The position numbers were made by a program, and so were the translations under genes. This document shows, in pieces, positions 5,357 to 5,748 of a stretch of 5,748 bases of DNA. The number at the start of each line of letters is the position of its first letter. Position 1 is the first letter of the stretch. The notes beneath the pieces are model-generated. The model saw only the letters and a program-made list of their open reading frames with translations. It did not search any database and was not told where the DNA came from. The DNA comes from an uncultured bacterium (lineage in GTDB: Bacteria; Bdellovibrionota_C; UBA2361; SZUA-149; CALKYB01). The stretch spans positions 1 through 5,748 of the forward strand of contig CALIEE010000075.1 in the NCBI GenBank assembly GCA_938022485.1, read 5' to 3'.

Positions 5357-5748
5357 CTACTCTTTCTTTTCAGGAGCGGCAGGCTCTTCTTCTTTCTTAG
5401 CCTCAGCCTTATCCTTTTTCTCAAAATCTTCGGCCTTGATACTAGCGCCTGATTTTTTCAAAAGTTTCCTTCCTTCAAGAATGGCGTCACAAACTCCAGC
5501 CGAGAAAAGTCTCACAGCCCTAGTTCCATCATCGTTAGATGGTATTGGGAAATCAACTTTTTCAGGGTCACAGTTGGTATCAACCAGGGCAACGACTGGA
5601 ATGTCCAATCGGTGGGCTTCCTTAATAGCGATATCTTCACGCTTGATATCTACAACGAAGATCAAACCCGGAGGTGCATACATGTTACGAATACCGCCTA
5701 GGGAAAACTCCAGCTTAGTGAGCTCTTTACTCATTAAAAGACGCTCTT
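5357..5748 (-). CDS. rpsB: 30S ribosomal protein S2, C-terminal part (runs off the right edge)
   Basis: Partial gene: the frame is open from the right edge to a TAG at 5359-5357, giving 129 residues plus an incomplete codon at 5747-5748. An ATG at 5734 is internal and not the start, because the frame continues upstream as ERLL and aligns with E. coli S2 there. S2 binds late to the 30S subunit and helps recruit S1. ELTKLEFSLGGIRNM (8-22) and the S2 signature-like stretch PPGLIFVVDIKREDIAIKEA (25-44) are clear, followed by VALVDTNCDPEKVDFPIPSN (52-71) and DDGTRAVRLF (72-81), as in family members. The last 30 or so residues form a Lys/Glu/Ala/Pro-rich, probably disordered tail ending PEKKE, longer and more charged than the E. 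coli end. An in-frame TAA follows one codon after the TAG. The gene is first in the visible operon; its promoter lies outside the window. Confidence 0.96.
   Translation of the reverse strand, partial: ERLLMSKELTKLEFSLGGIRNMYAPPGLIFVVDIKREDIAIKEAHRLDIPVVALVDTNCDPEKVDFPIPSNDDGTRAVRLFSAGVCDAILEGRKLLKKSGASIKAEDFEKKDKAEAKKEEEPAAPEKKE

Noticed and set aside
487..5748. Pyrrolysine or other recoding at the many TAG codons
   Set aside because: Each TAG falls at the normal end of a conserved protein, and translation beyond it gives only 1-8 residues with no family similarity.
1..5748. Novel defence, mobile or biosynthetic system
   Set aside because: Every coding stretch is accounted for by well-known housekeeping families in a common gene order, with no unexplained gap above 82 nt.

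Overview
The window is a single-direction stretch of a housekeeping gene cluster. All eight genes lie on the minus strand, so transcription runs from the right edge to the left. In transcription order they are rpsB (3' part only), tsf, pyrH, frr, uppS, cdsA, dxr and rseP (5' part only). No mobile element, CRISPR array, rRNA, tRNA or defence-type gene is visible, and I see no undescribed system here.

The organism is a bacterium with moderately AT-rich DNA. It uses the MEP isoprenoid route (dxr), and the RseP-type protease with this neighbourhood fits a Gram-negative cell. The order uppS-cdsA-dxr-rseP after frr differs from Escherichia coli, where dxr comes directly after frr. It matches the arrangement known from many alpha- and deltaproteobacteria-like lineages and from Bacillus. 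The short EF-Ts (217 aa) also argues against an E. coli-like gammaproteobacterium. A deltaproteobacteria-like (Desulfobacterota, SAR324 or Bdellovibrionota type) or similar uncultured lineage is plausible, but this is inference and not firm.

Right third (about 3243-5748): translation and nucleotide genes. rpsB (ribosomal protein S2) and tsf (EF-Ts) are separated by an 82-nt spacer holding a hairpin and a tandem 8-bp repeat. pyrH (UMP kinase) and frr (ribosome recycling factor) follow with spacers of 46 and 39 nt, each with a clear Shine-Dalgarno. Middle and left (about 487-3224): envelope precursor genes. uppS makes undecaprenyl diphosphate, cdsA makes CDP-diacylglycerol, and dxr starts the MEP pathway that feeds uppS. 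These three are packed tightly: uppS and cdsA overlap by 8 nt, and dxr probably starts at a GTG 4 nt after the cdsA stop. At the left edge, after a 69-nt spacer, rseP encodes an intramembrane site-2 protease and runs out of the window.

The cluster links protein synthesis, pyrimidine nucleotide supply, cell-wall lipid carrier, phospholipid precursor and envelope stress proteolysis. No convincing terminator was found between any two genes, so one long transcript is likely. The points most worth a second look are the strong use of TAG stop codons (five of seven visible stops), an extended loop in RseP, the dxr start site and the rpsB-tsf leader structure.
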